Origin: Bactrocera neohumeralis | Lineage: Eukaryota; Arthropoda; Insecta; Diptera; Tephritidae | Length of the DNA: 64,000 bases | Assembly: GCF_024586455.1 (NCBI RefSeq) | Contig: NC_065919.1 | Coordinates: 25,768,839-25,832,838, forward strand | Direction of reading: 5' to 3' | In this document: in pieces, positions 1-12,530 of the stretch | Position numbering within the stretch: position 1 is the stretch's first letter | Layout: each line of letters begins with the position of its first letter | Program-made: the position numbers and the translations under genes | The notes under the pieces: model-generated | Told to the model about the DNA's origin: nothing | Databases searched by the model: none | What the model saw: the letters and a program-made list of their open reading frames with translations, nothing else

Positions 1-3000
1 CTGACATTCTTTTAGTGCTTAGCAGTTGTCTCAAAATTTGTTGGGCTCCTGATTTATCAGAAAACACACGCGTTATTCCCGGTTTTTTTATAAAACTTTT
101 GTAAACTTGACGTCATTCTTCCATAAATATTTATAGAAACAAGAAATAATAAGAAAGTTGATAAAACTAGTCTTTAGTAGTTTTGTTGTGCTATATTTAA
201 GCGTGGGTTTGGATATAAGTATTTGTGATCACAAATCGTTTGTAACAGACGAAAAATAGATAGAAAAATGTCTAAATCATATGTTATGTTTCAATGAAAG
301 ATCGTTTTGAGCAATTAGTTATATATAATTTCCTAGTTGACAATCTGTTTTTATGAATCAGCAGTAATCTGTCACCATCAGACGATTCCTTTTACCTTGA
401 TATGTGGTAGATCATGTAGGAACCACTTTACCGTTTTCTCACTGCAATTTCATAATTTTTCGAAAATTTTCTTAGATTTTTGCAATCGATTTTTTAATTA
501 TATATGATATTAATTATTAATTCAATTCAAAATGTCATATTAAAATTCTGGAATGCGCCACGTTAATAATTTTCAGTTCTAATTACATTTACTTCCAACT
601 TGGCATACTTTTTTTCGTAATTTTTCGTTGCCTCTCGATGGAAGTCGATGTTTACAGCTGTAATAGAAACGTTTTCGACGTTTTACCGACGTTTTTACTA
701 TATACATATTTACATATACGACTTATAATTAAGTAATCTGCTTCCGACTATAATAAGCCCTAGAAAAGCCAGTATATATTCGTACATGTACATATGCACG
801 CATCTATTTTACCATGAGAGTAAAATAAAGTAATGAAAATCGTACTTACATATTTAGAAATGATTCAAAAATCGTTTAAGCTATTTGTTTATCTGATTTT
901 TTTTTGATTTGAGAGTAAAATAAAGTAATGAAAATCGTACTTATGTACATATTTAGAAATGATTCAAAAATCGTTTAAGAAATTTGTTTATATATTTTTT
1001 TTGTTGTTTTACGTCAAAAATATGTCTGCATATTTCGAAGATTTCACACGTTTCGTTAATATCTGCGTGGGTGGGTCAAAAAACAGGCAGTGAATAATAA
1101 GCTATTAAGTAGACATACATACACACTTTAAAGGTATTTGAACTGAAAGAAAAAAATATAAATAAAACTGCGCCATTGACGGGTGAGACATTTCAAACAG
1201 ACAATAAAAGAATGGTGAAATTAAAATAAAGAATAATAAACAAAAGAATGCCAAATTTAACCTTAAACGGACTACAACTCAGTTATATGCAAGAAAATAT
1301 GTCAAATCAAATTTAAAAAAAGTTTACTTTCTTTCTAGACAATTTTCGTGAATTTTAATTATTCATATAGTAAAATAAATAAAAACTATTATCAAATAAT
1401 TTATAGTAAATAATAAACAAAGTGTAAAGCGTAGAAAACACAAATATTTTTATGACTGACAGCTGACAAATGCTTATGGCGAAACTTTGTCAAAATCGTT
1501 GTCAAAACAATTCAAATGGCAGTTAAAAATTTGACTGATTGTTTATATTATATTTTTTATTTTTGTGTATGTATGTATGTGTGATAATATTAATAATAAT
1601 TTTCTTCGCAATAAATCAAAAGTCATTAGGGGCTTTCGTGATGCTCACGGCTTTTTGCACTAATGGAGGGCATTGCTAGTGGCAGGTATCGCTGTTGTGC
1701 ATATACATACATATGTACGTGGCACACCCCTTACGCCTCTGATTCACAGTATTCATAAAATCGTTTGTGTATGTATGTATGTATGTATTGCTTTTGAAAT
1801 AAATTATTTACGGTGCTGCAAATATTTTTGTAAGATTGGTTGTGATTGCTTGGTGGTACATACTTGTAATGATTTGTTATGCGGCATTATTTTTTATTAT
1901 TTCATTTTATTTATTTTCTTTTTGCATTTTTATGTATTTGTGTAATTTGGTATGCATTCACTAGTGCAAAATATCATTACAAAATTACGATTGGCCTTCA
2001 AAAGTCATGCGCATATAACGGCACAGTAGTGGCGATAGAAGACAATGGCGAAAAAATAAAAATAAAATAAATGTCAAGACAACTTGCTAATTTTTTTGAA
2101 TTTCAATTTGACATGTTTGAAATATTTGCGTACACAGTTTTATGTGAAGTTTCGAAAAATGAAGTCATGAAGACGAGCGCACCTTTTTTTACAAAAACCG
2201 TCTGCGTTTTGTGTCAACAGTAAAGTGTTTGCAGCTAGATTTTTGCTCTCAAATGTAAATTACAAAAAAAAAAAAAATGAACGGACATGTTGAACTTCGA
2301 CAACAATTTGATTAACACTGGTACTTTGGTTTATTTGCTATTTCACTGCAAAGAAGTGTTTGATATTTTATTATATTTTTTTATCTTATACAAAAAAGTT
2401 TTGTCAACTTTATTTGCACACGAGTGTACAATATAATATTATTCAATTAATAGTTAATAATGGAAAGAGGAGAAATATGCGGGTGTTGGCAACCTCTGCC
2501 ACTTGTGTCCGCAGCTGCCGGCATGCCTGCGCGCTTGACTGCCCACAAATATCCATGCATACATAACTACATACAAATACAAAAGTATGTATGTATATAT
2601 GTAATATATTGTCTCAACTAGTGGTGGCGACAAGTTGCATGCCATGGGTTTGTCCAAATGACTAATTCAACAACTGATTTGATTGGAACGGCTGCCTGAT
2701 TTACTGACGGACTAACTGGCTCTCAGTCTGCCTTAATGAAAATAACTGTGCTGTGCGGGCTTGTGTAATGTGAGTTCTGTGCGTTGATGCATTACAAACT
2801 CAGCACCATGAACAGCACATATTTCTATATGTACATATATTTACATATGTACATACTCGTGTGGCTTAACGTAACGCAGTAGCTGCTGCAACTACTCGTT
2901 GATTAAACACTGTTGCTTTCGTGGGTGGTGACTACTTGCTGCAATAAAGTCAACTAATGCACTTCACTATACATTTAAACACACTAACAAATAAACAACA

Positions 3001-3273
3001 TTATAGTCTAGTTTTTTTTTGTTTTTTAACTTTAGTGCATCGCATTATTACATACATTCCGTTATTATTCAAACTATACGGTCCGTTCCAGAAAACAAAA
3101 TTTTATGGCCTTTAACCGTTGTTATATTTATTCTAGATTAATAAATATCTTATCTGTTTACTGTTTCCTAGTATATAATATTTTTATATTTCGAACGATT
3201 TTATTTAGGTTAGGTTTAGGTAACATAGGTAGGTCGTAGGGTTGAACCAAACTCTATGGATCTCACTTGGAAT
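1..3273. other. AT-rich unassigned DNA
   Basis: I see no supportable gene. It is AT-rich with homopolymer runs, short ATGTATGT microsatellites (near 1568, 1770 and 2586) and many stop codons in all frames. The longest open stretches (60-97 codons) have low-complexity, Cys/Tyr/Ile-rich translations, as expected by chance. A short stretch near 3200-3230 carries GGTTAGGTTTAGG, a decayed motif seen elsewhere here (3968, 21745) next to repeats. The 816-992 tandem duplication is listed separately. Confidence 0.6.
816..992. repeat. Two-copy tandem duplication
   Basis: A segment starting GAGAGTAAAATAAAGTAATG (816-893) is repeated 95 bp downstream (911-992). The two copies differ by a small insertion (TTACATAT versus TTATGTACATAT) and a few substitutions. 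There is no coding potential. This is most simply a local tandem duplication. Confidence 0.85.
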
Positions 3274-3355
3274 TAACGGGTGATCCGAGTAGAAGTATGT
3301 GAGTCGTGTCAAGCTGTCAGTTTATTTTTGTTCAGTTTTTGTTTGACATTTCATC

Positions 3356-5460
3356 ATGGACAGACTTACGCTTGAACAACGTTTACAAATCGTTGAATTT
3401 ATTACGAAAAATCACGTGCTGTAAATAATGTGTTTCGCTCAATTTATGGTCAACATAATCGGCCATACTAATCATACTAATCGCAACACCATCACTCATC
3501 TTGAGACCCAGCATTCATTATTGGATAGTATTCGACCGAATAGACCACGTCCAGCACGCAGTGAAGAAAATATAGCAGCCATAGCTGAGAGTGTACACGA
3601 ACACAGACTATGGAACGTCATGGCGCTCTATGTACCCTGGAAAAGTTCCAAAAAGATTCGACGTTTTCGATTCAAATTTTTTGCAGCGATGATGCCCCTT
3701 TCTGGCTTAATGGGCATGTAAACAAGCAAAATTTCCGAATTGGGGACGAAGAGCAACGTGAAGAGATTCAAAAGCAGCCACTTCATATAGAAACAAGTAA
3801 GGAAGGGCTAAGTTCGGGTGCACCGAACATTTTATACTCTAGATTCTGATAAAGTGATAATCGAGATACTGTTATTAGCAACTTTTTTGCGAGAGTATAA
3901 AAATGATGCCCTCTGAATTACATGAAAATGTCTGAGAGATTTACCGATATTTTCGGTGAAAAATTAGGTTATGTTAGGTTAGGCACTGAGTTCTTCGTGT
4001 TCGATATCAGGGACCTTGAAAAGTTATAGTCCGATCACGACAATTTTTCCACAAGGGTTACCTCAGCTCAAATACCATATTTGTGTAAAGTTTTATTCCG
4101 CTATCATCATTGGTTCCTAATGTAAGTATATATTATACAGAGAAGGCATCAGATGGAATTCAAAATAGCGTTATATTGGAAGAAGGCGTATTTGTGAACC
4201 GATTTCACCCATATTTCTTACATGTCATCAGGATGTTAAGAAAATATTATATACCGAATTTCATTGAAATCGGTAGAGTAGTTCCTGAGATATGGTTTTT
4301 GGTTCATAAGTGGGCGGCGCCACGCCCATTTTCAATTTTTAAAAAAGCCTGGGTGCAGCTTTCTTCTGCCATTTCTTTTGTAAAATTTAGTGTTTCTGTC
4401 GTGTTTTGTTAGTCGGTTAAGGCACTTTTAGTGATTTTCAACATAACCTTTGTATGGGAGGTGGGCGTGGTTATTATCCGATTTCTTCCATTTTTGAACT
4501 GTATATGGAAATGCCTTAAAAAAACGGCTATGTAGAGTTTGGTTGACATAGCTATAGTAGTTTCCGAGATATGTACAAAAAACTTAGTAGGGGGCGGGGC
4601 CACTCCCACTTTTCCAAAAAAATAACCTCCAAATATGCCCGTCCCTAATGCGAACCTTTGTGCCAAATTTCACTTTAATATCTTTATTTATGGCTTAGTT
4701 ATGACACTTTATAGGTTTTCGGTTTCCGCCATTTTGTGGGCGTGGCAGTTGGCCGATTTTGCCCATCTTCGAACATAACCTTGTTATGGAGCCAAGGAAT
4801 ACGTGTACAAGTTTCATCATGATATCTCAATTTTTACTCAAGTTACAGCTTGCACGGACGGACGGACGGACAGACAGACATCCGCATTTCGACTCTACTC
4901 GTCACCCTGATCACTTTGGTATATATAACCCTGTATCTGACTCTTTTAGTTTTAGGACTTACAAACAACCGTTATGTGAACAAAACTATAATACTCTCCT
5001 TAGCAACATTGTTGCGAGAGTATAAAAACAACGGTTTGGTGTGGTTTGTGGTCCTGTGGGATCATCGATCCATATTTCTTCAGAAATGATGCTGGTGCCG
5101 TAACCGCCAATGGCGACCATTATAGCGCCATGATAACCGACTATTTGATACCTGAAATTGAGCTCGTGATCTCGGCGATATTTGGTTTCAACAAGACTTT
5201 CCACAAATCGCATCAATCAATGGATTTATTGAGAGAACACTTCGGTGAGTGTCGGCCGATTGGCCACCAAGTTTGTGTGATATCACACTGTTAGATTCTT
5301 TCCTATTGAGATAAGTAAAGCCTAAAGTCTATGTGGACAATCCCGATTCAGGCCTTGGAGCAAAACATTAAGAGAGTCATTCGCTAGTTACCATCGGGTC
5401 ATTGAAAATTGTACTCAACGATGGACCATCTAGACGTGCCGCGGCCAAGGAATGTTCTTT
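3356..5460 (+). pseudogene. Broken DUF4817-type mariner transposase
   Basis: The ATG at 3356 gives MDRLTLEQRLQIVEFITKN, the usual start of this family, and a stop follows at codon 23. Further pieces are readable in shifted frames: the family's RPNRPRPARSEENIAA linker near 3530-3590; CSDDAPFWLNGHVNKQNFRI near 3690, where the first catalytic Asp lies; and, after the inserted repeat, IIDPYFFRNDAG and MDLLREHFGE (5060-5250). The second catalytic region is degraded and the C-terminal part is frameshifted. It cannot encode an active enzyme. The family assignment rests on motif order and on the same order in the other four copies. Confidence 0.8.
3796..5027 (+). repeat. Dispersed 1-kb repeat, copy 1
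   Basis: It begins AGTAAGGAAGGGCTAAGTTC, then has ACCGAACATTTTATACTCT, and ends GTTGCGAGAGTATAAAAA. The middle carries GGGCGGGGCCACTCCCAC, GTGGGCGTGGC and a GGACGGACGGACAGACAGAC microsatellite. Two further copies lie at 44341-45381 (same orientation) and 58515-59402 (inverted). The head TTTTATACTCTCGCA and the tail TGCGAGAGTATAAAA are inverted copies of one another. There is no coding capacity. The family is unclassified by me. It sits inside a degenerate transposase, so it is the younger insertion. Confidence 0.9.
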
Positions 5461-5548
5461 CGAATGCTTATAAACATTTTCCATTAAATTTGAAGTTTCT
5501 TTCTTTTTTCTTTAGAAAGTAGGGAACCTCGAAAGGGATCACCCTTTA

Positions 5549-7110
5549 TATGTATTAGTCTTAAATTTTTCTTATATCTTTCTAATAAATTTCTACGTTG
5601 GTATTTTTTTCAAAACTTATAGGTTATACCATATGACATGGGCTGAATACATAATTCTTACACATAGGGAGTTTAGAATTCGATTCCTTCATCAGCATAT
5701 CAGCTGTGTTTTAATTATTACAGTATTTGCACTCTTCGTTGCGTGGAAGATGGGAATTACACTGATTTATGGTATTGTTCGATTACAAGTTGACTAATTA
5801 GTTATACACAAAACGTTATATGACACCTCTCATATGAAGCTAAGGACATTTAACTAAATTGTAAAACGATTTGAAATGCTGAAGGATATTTGCAAAATTC
5901 AATGTTGGTGTTATGTAAAAGCAATGAAAAAGTTGTCAAAGAAAAAGTTGTTTAAGAACAATTTCGTTTTTGATAGAACAACATTCGTACCATACATTGA
6001 GCATCTTGTTGTATATTGTTATTATAAAATTATTCAAATCTTATGAATTGATGAGCTCGCATTATTCGAAAAACGGTGACTCTATGTGGTGATTCCTCGC
6101 CAGGAGTTCAAGCGAGTTGTTCGACAAGCGAGGTGTTGACCAACTTCACATAGAAAGCTAAAAAATAGCTTCGCTCGCAATGTTTTATGAATTAATATCA
6201 CTTTATAGAGAAATCAAGCAAAGAAAAGATAATATATTACTAATACGCAAACTTAAGACCTTACTCGTATAAAGACAGTTTATATCTTAAGTCGTTTCTC
6301 TGCATTAATTGTACTTGTTCTCTTGTTAAAATAAAATAATTTGTGAAGAGATGTGTGTGCTTATCTCATTGAAGTGTTACAACTTTTTCTTTCTTTTTCA
6401 TCTCTATTTGATTATGTCAGTATTCTTGATTTATGGCAGCCGTTTGTTCGATTCGTCACTCGCACGTTTTGTCCAATAAAAGCCAATTACAGGTCGAGTT
6501 TACGACAGTCATAATTTGCTAACGGCCAAAGGAGTATCGGTGGCAGGAAGGTCAATATTTTGAACTTTTAATTAGCGTTTTTTCCTAGCAGAGTGAAAAT
6601 TGAGAACAATTCTACTTATTATATCTACGAACTAGACTAGTGATTGTACAGACGTGAACTTACAGAAATAAATACATACACATAGTTACATATATACTTG
6701 TAGAATACATATATGATTATTTCCAAGTGTGAGACTATGTACTTGAGCTTTATTTTGGAGTATTTAATCATATGGAAACGTACATAAGTATTTACATATG
6801 TGTGAAAAATGTTTGTGCTCGTCTGCGTCTGAGTCAACTCTCAATTAAGGCATAATTTCATGCACGCTCGCCATGCAAATACAAATATGATAAAATAAGA
6901 GTGACGTGTGGTTATTTTAAGAAAATCATTTATTTCTTATTCTTAAGCAGTTGTAATTGTTGCAATCTCTATGCGCTGAAACGAATTAACGAATTTAAAA
7001 CAAATAAAAAAAATTAAAAATTGTCACAATTGAGGGTTGAGTTAAAACGGGTGAGCGGCAACATTCATGAGGCGGAAAATTAATTACTGCGGATACATAC
7101 GTAAGTCCAC
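5549..7110. other. Unassigned AT-rich DNA
   Basis: I see no gene, terminal repeats or recognisable transposon protein. Open frames on both strands are short and low-complexity, and there are scattered CATATATG-type microsatellite scraps. Confidence 0.5.
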
Positions 7111-7430
7111 ATCGTCACCTAAAATGCAAAACAACGTATCATCAAAAAGGTTATATTACATACATATACAATTGTAGCATAAAATATTCAGCTTGCGCTC
7201 TCAGATATAACTAAGATATACCCAATATATAACCAATATATAACCATTTTATAACCAATATATAACCATTTTATAACCAATATATAACCATTTTATAACC
7301 AATATATAACCTTTTTATAACCAAAACTCAAATTTCGTTTCAATATGTGTGGTTTCTATTATATCGTTTTTCCTTCGCCTGTAAGCTTATGAAAAGTGAT
7401 GTTACGTTATTTTGCATTTTAGGTGACTAT
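7111..7430. mobile_element. Inverted-repeat element with internal minisatellite
   Basis: The left end (7115-7144) reads GTCACCTAAAATGCAAAACA followed by ACGTATCATC. The right end (7394-7426) is its reverse complement with two or three differences (GTTACGTTATTTTGCATTTT, AGGTGAC). The roughly 30-bp termini enclose a 22-bp minisatellite. There is no open frame. The same left end occurs alone at 62635-62673. Two occurrences of one terminus, plus a matched inverted partner, argue for a small non-autonomous mobile element. No clear target duplication is visible, so the superfamily is unknown. Confidence 0.7.
7221..7326. repeat. 22-bp minisatellite
   Basis: About four and a half units of CCAATATATAACCATTTTAT plus AA, nearly identical to each other. 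The first unit has CCAATATATAA twice. It lies inside the inverted-repeat element 7111-7430. Confidence 0.95.
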
Positions 7431-8928
7431 ATGTACATATGCAAATGTATAATACATATATGTACATATATTATAGTACTTGTATGTATGTATTGTATGC
7501 GTTACAAATATACATACAAATATATTTCTATATAAATTTAAAGTACGTATATAACTCGGTAATCTATATAAGCATAGTACAGCCCATAAATCAAAACATT
7601 TACATATGCTTATGGGTTTATATACTATGTATATGTACAACTGTATGTGTCTGTGCACCTTTAGCGACATCAAATCTTTTGTCAACATTGCCAATGACTG
7701 TCAGTCACCTTTGACCGCCATAGCCAATAAAGCCAGTGCGTGGCATAAAAATAAACTGCAGTGATGAGTTAATTTAAAATTAAGCGAAACAAAAACAAAA
7801 CTCAGTTCACATTGTTTGCTTGATAATAAAGTCGTCGCATTGTATTTTGTGGCACAACAACACACTGCATATATTATTACTCATAATCATAATTTTGTAT
7901 TCATTTATGCACCGTTATGCATTTGCTATTGCACGCGATGTATGTATGTATTTACTACGATTCACCAAAACTTGGAGAGTGATGAATCGAACAAACAACT
8001 GACATAAATCAAATAGAGATAGAATGGAAGCAAAACCTTACCTGTATTGTTAGTTACACTCTGCACCTCTAACCCTGTAGCTTTTCATAACCTTTATTAA
8101 ACAAATTAATAATTATATATTAACTAACACTAGTATGAGACGCTTTAGAAATAAGGTCAAAAGCAGAGCTAAAAATACATTAATTAAGAGTTGTCACTGT
8201 TGCTTAAAATTGTATCTTCATCGTGAAATTAGCAATTCGCCATTAGAATCAAAACATTTCTTTTCATAATTCACTCATTCATTAAGCACACAAGCTCGGA
8301 AAACGAGCGTTTTTTTTTTGTTTGCACAAATGTCATTTGAATTGCCTGAATAAATTTTAATTGCTTGCAGTCGTCATCACATTGCGTCAATTGCCTAACT
8401 GCGAGGGACTCTTTTCCTCTCTGGAAATATACACAATGAATGTGTGCGAATAATGGAATTTAATGAGAGTGGGTGCAGTCACTGCAGTTTATTAAGAAAA
8501 TAATACAAATATTTACAAAGAAAACTGATTGTCAAGCAGATGAGTAACTTATGGGTTTTGGGCGGACTTTGGCGATTTTCCGCTCAGATGAGTGAGTAGC
8601 TATGTAGGGTTTGTGAGTGAGCAATGCGATTAACCAAAAGGAATGTCAGCAAAAAAGAAGTAACATTTTACCTCTTTTCAAGTTTCTTTGTTTCTTTTTT
8701 TGATTGATTAAATGCAACAAAGTCGTGTGACACAAAAACCAATTCTTCATTTTTTCCATATGCCGAACGCAGGCATAATTAAATCTGAAATTCAGACTCT
8801 GAATCGATTTAAATAATTTTTTTAGATTATTCGGTCTAAAAAATCTAAAACTACCATATGATATATGCTGAGAGCTAACAGTTTTTATGAGAGTTGCTAT
8901 CTTTTTGCCATATTTTCTTCTGTTAAGT
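7431..8928. other. Unassigned AT-rich DNA
   Basis: Microsatellite-like ACATATGTATGTA tracts lie near 7430-7650 and 7940. No coding signal is visible: the 60-90-codon frames on both strands through 7419-8007 are built from these tracts and are Tyr/Ile/Cys-rich. No terminal repeats were recognised. Confidence 0.5.
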
Positions 8929-9660
8929 TAATTAAAATGAAATATTGAAATAATAACAATAATTCTAACGAGCTTAGAAGAATTCCTTGAGGTATTATTT
9001 GAGAAAAAGGTTGCCACATTTTAGAAATTAAAAAAAAAAAAATTCTAAGATAAACGATTTCATACAAGATTATTATGAGAGTAATGAGTTTATGAAAAAT
9101 TCTTGAGGTATTATTTGAAAAAAAGGTTGCCACAGTTTGGAAATTTTTTAGAAAAATATATTAATATAAACGATACCATACAATAGAATTATGCAAGTAA
9201 TGAGTTTATGAAAAATTCTTGAGGTATTATTTGAAAAAAAGGTTGCCACAGTTTGGAAATTTTTTAGAAAAATATTTTAATATAAACGATACCATACAAT
9301 AGAATTATGCAAGTAATGAGTTTATGAAAAATTCTTGAGGTATTATTTGAAAAAAGGTTGCCACAGTTTGGACATTTTTTAGAAAACTATTTTAATATAA
9401 ACGATACCATACAATAGAATTATGGTAATGAGTTTTTTGAGATTATTTGAAAAAAAGGTATTTGGAAATTTTTTAAAAAATATTTTAATATAAACGATAC
9501 CATACAATAGAATTATGCAAGTAATGAGTTTATGAAAAATTCTTGAAGTATTATTTGAAAAAGGTTGCCACAGTTTGGAAATTTTTTAGAAAAATATTTT
9601 AATATAAACGATACCATACAATAGAATTATGCAAGTAATGAGTTTATGAAGAATTATAAA
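8929..9660. repeat. 116-bp minisatellite, about six units
   Basis: The phrase TTGAGGTATTATTTGA recurs at about 8987, 9103, 9219 and 9335, that is every 116 bp, and then in shortened units near 9438 and 9543. Each unit also carries GGTTGCCACAGTTTGGAAAT, ATAAACGATACCATACAATA and GCAAGTAATGAGTTTATGAA. The three middle units are nearly identical; the first is the most diverged and one later unit is internally deleted. AATTAAAATGAAATA occurs just outside both ends (8931 and 9661). No function is evident. Confidence 0.95.
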
Positions 9661-9664
9661 TTAA

Positions 9665-11186
9665 AATGAAATACATTAGCTTGTGCTCTCATTTGCTTCC
9701 GGCAACGTCTGCTTTATGTCTCATTGTGAAATTATTGTAATCTAAATATGTTGTTTGTAACTTGTTCTTTACATGCCTTCAACTTAATCTCGTTTCCCAA
9801 ACGCTTTGACCCACGTTGCTTTGTTATAAACTCGCTAGCAGCATTGTCAAGGGTTAATTGCCTCATATCACACACACACACACTTTACATGGAAGAAGAA
9901 GCCAAAGACCAAACACGCCACAATATTGTTTATTAATTCTATTTCACTGTTTTAGTGCTATTCTCCTTTAGTCTAGTGATCCAAAGCATATAATTGAAAT
10001 TCCAAAATCTCACATTTTTCTAAGCTGAGGCTCTGCCCGTGGCAACGAGTTTCAGTATGATTAAGGTTAAGTGTAATTAAATCAAAATGTGAAGGTCTGC
10101 TTGGTAGAGAGTGGTAAAGCGCAGCTTATACTCAATAATCACACACACATACTTACATCATATTTACATATGTATGTATGTAAATGCAGAGTTACATTGT
10201 GTTTAGAACTCGCGTTCGATTCTTCGCTAAACACGACACAATCAGACTGCAGCTCAAGTGCAGGTTTCGTATTTGAGTCTTAACTTGCTTCTCTATTCTT
10301 TAACCTATGCAACTTCATGATTCGATATTCAGTTTTATTATTATTATTTGTTTTTGGAAATTCCTCAAATGCCGCAGCTGCTTAAGAAAATGAAAAATGA
10401 TGCATACAAGCCAAATTCTTTAATAAATTTTATTGCTGTTTTTGTGCTTTTGATTATTGTTAGTTGTTGTCTTGTATGTCAATCTCCATTAGTAATTCTT
10501 TTTCTATTTCATTTTGTTTATATTTCTTATTTTGTATACACGCTACTAAAACTACAACGTTGGCTGGTAGTAAAAATGTATTGTTGTATAGTAGTTGTTG
10601 TAATTAGTCAAAAAAGTTTCCAATGCATACATATTATACATATGCAAATATACATATATACTTTTGTTGTTGTTTTACTATGTAAACAGTGTGTTGCTTT
10701 GAAATACTTGTTTCTTGAATATTTTCAATTTAATGAGTTTCTTTTATTGTTTAAAAGAACTATAAATTGTTGTTGTTGGTAAGATAATGTGAGATGCTGG
10801 CATTTGGAAAACATTTCAAGTCTATTTTACTGTTAATTGGAGTTAGAACTGCACCTCCACCGAATTTTTTAGTCTTATTCTTTTAAAGGTTAGAAAAATA
10901 AATAAAAGTTTTACAGAAAAATGTTTTATAAACAAAATCTCAGTTTAAACACAATAACTAAATATAATTTGTTTTTTATTTTCAGATTTTCCACAATTTT
11001 CTACATCATCACAGTTAGATTTGAATTCAACAAAGGTACTTATATATTTATTATTAAAAATATTGAAATTTAAGTGACTATATTTAAAACAAATTTTTTC
11101 GCAAAAGAAAGAAATAAAGTGGTTTATTATTCTTCATTTGGGCATAAAATTGACTTTATTGACTTCAACGAGAACGCAGCTATGGT
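9665..11186. other. Unassigned DNA
   Basis: Contains a (CA)n run near 9868-9880 and AT-rich sequence. A 144-codon open stretch (10348-10782, plus strand) has no ATG at its start. Its translation is dominated by Val/Ile/Leu/Cys/Tyr from TTGTTGTTG and ATACATA tracts, so I do not call it a gene. No transposon motif was recognised. Confidence 0.5.
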
Positions 11187-11360
11187 ATTCTCACTTAAGA
11201 AAAAATTGAGGCGGCACGATCTTCGTGCCCACTTTATGTCATTTCCACAAGAGAAATCTATACATGTTCTCAGTCGCTAAGTTTTATCTCAATATTAAAG
11301 TTTTTCGAAAATATACAAACCACTAGCTCACAAACCGCTCAAGAAAACGGGTTAATCCGT
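11187..11360 (+). repeat. 170-bp dispersed repeat, copy 1
   Basis: It matches 13750-13925 in the same orientation. Shared blocks include CCCACTTTATGTCATTTCCA, CAAGAGAAA, CATGTTCTCAGTC, TATACAAACCACTAGCTCA and a trailing AAA-GGGTTAA. About one base in nine differs. No terminal repeats or tRNA-like boxes were identified, so the class is unknown. Confidence 0.85.
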
Positions 11361-11710
11361 TTTTTAAGAATTAAGTTAGTTAAACCATACAGTAATACAT
11401 ATATTCGTACATTTTATCTCGCCATGAAACAGTTTTTAACTCTTTTCTCTTACGAATTCTCTAGGCATTTAAAATTGCTACGTATCAAAATGAGTTTCCT
11501 GAAGTTCTAATTCGGAACTTTATTTTTGAAAAACTTTCAAGAATCCATATCAGATAAATTTGGGTTCTGCATTCAAGTTCAAATAGTATATAAACCAGTG
11601 ATCTGTCAGCGGATTGGGGGAGACAGGCTTTAGTTAGAATTTCGTGCCTTTCTTCGTAAAAAACATAAATACTATGGCAATTAATTAAGAATTCTAATTA
11701 AGACTTATTT
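11361..11710. other. Unassigned DNA
   Basis: AT-rich sequence between a repeat and a transposase relic. Nothing recognised. Confidence 0.5.
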
Positions 11711-12530
11711 GCTCACCGAAGTGTTATCTCAATAAATCCATTAATTAATGCGATGTGTGGGAAGTGGCACCATCTTGTTGAAACCAAATGTCGACGATAT
11801 CACGAGTCACCAAATAGTTGGTTATCATGGTGCGATAACGGTCTCCATTGACGGTTACGTTCTCACAAGCATCATTTTTGAAAAATATCGACCGATAATT
11901 CCATCGGCCTATAAACCACATCAAGCCTTTGTTTTTTCTGAATGAAATGGCAGTTCTTCAGGTGGCTTTTCGTCCATAATGCGGCAATTGCGGCTTGTTT
12001 ACATACCCGTTGAGCGAGAAAAGGGACTCATCACTGAACAAAATTTGGTTCGAAAACGTCGGATCTTCTTGGAACTTTTCAAGAGTCCATAGAGCGGAGC
12101 GATGTAGGGAAAGTCGGTTCTTGCACAAGCTGTATTTTGTATGCTTTCAATTTAAGATCTCCACGTAAGATGTGCCAAGTCGTTCCATACGTCAGTCCAA
12201 GTTGCTGCGAACGGGGCCGAATCAACTCTCCATGGTCTTCGTGTGCACCCTTAGCTACGGCTGCTATATTCTTTTCACTGCGTGCTGGACGTGGTCTATT
12301 CGATCGAATATTATTCAATAATGGATGTTGGGTCTCAAGATGGGTAATGGCGTTGCAAATACAATAAAATACTTGTAGTACACTCAGTAGGCCGATTATG
12401 TTGACCATAAGTTGAGCGAATTTTCGTAATAAAGTTTAATGAATTGTGAACCTTGTTCAGGCGTAAGTCTTTCCATGATGAAATGGCAAACAATACTGAA
12501 CAAAAATACGTATTGAAAAAAGTACCTGTA
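11711..12530 (-). pseudogene. DUF4817-type mariner transposase relic, copy 2
   Basis: On the minus strand the start (near 12476) reads MERLTPEQGSQFIKLYYEN, matching copy 1. A long intact piece at 12408-12079 includes SNRPRPARSEKNIAAVAKGA and LGLTYGTTWHILRGDLKLKA, the helix-turn-helix and linker. It then continues frameshifted through ILFSDESLFSLNGYVNK (first catalytic Asp) and WFQQDGATSHTSH near 11770 (second Asp present). Homology ends around 11711 just after the FGEQ-like motif, so the third catalytic residue and the C-terminus are missing. No terminal repeat is left on that side. It is inactive. Confidence 0.8.

Larger units (their letters stand above)
3276..5546 (+). mobile_element. Mariner-superfamily element, DUF4817-type, interrupted
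   Basis: Short inverted termini bound the element: ACGGGTGATCC at 3276 and GGATCACCCTT ending at 5546. Each end is flanked by TA, the target duplication of the IS630/Tc1/mariner superfamily. Inside is a degenerate transposase of the type with an N-terminal helix-turn-helix (DUF4817) and a DDE catalytic core, common in insects. A 1.2-kb dispersed repeat (3796-5027) splits the coding region. Net length without it is about 1.04 kb, slightly short of the ~1.2 kb I expect for an intact copy. The same family recurs at 11.7, 25.9 and 56.1 kb; the termini at 25858 and 56117 are variants of the same GTGATCC sequence. Confidence 0.85.

Noticed and set aside
4860..4885. GGACGGACGGAC/ACAGACAGAC tract as an independent microsatellite
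   Set aside because: It is an integral part of the 1-kb repeat, found at the same place in all three copies.
10348..10782. 144-codon open stretch on the plus strand
   Set aside because: There is no ATG at the start. The translation is almost entirely Val, Ile, Leu, Phe, Cys and Tyr from TTG/TTA/TAT-rich repeats, and there is no motif or supporting signal.
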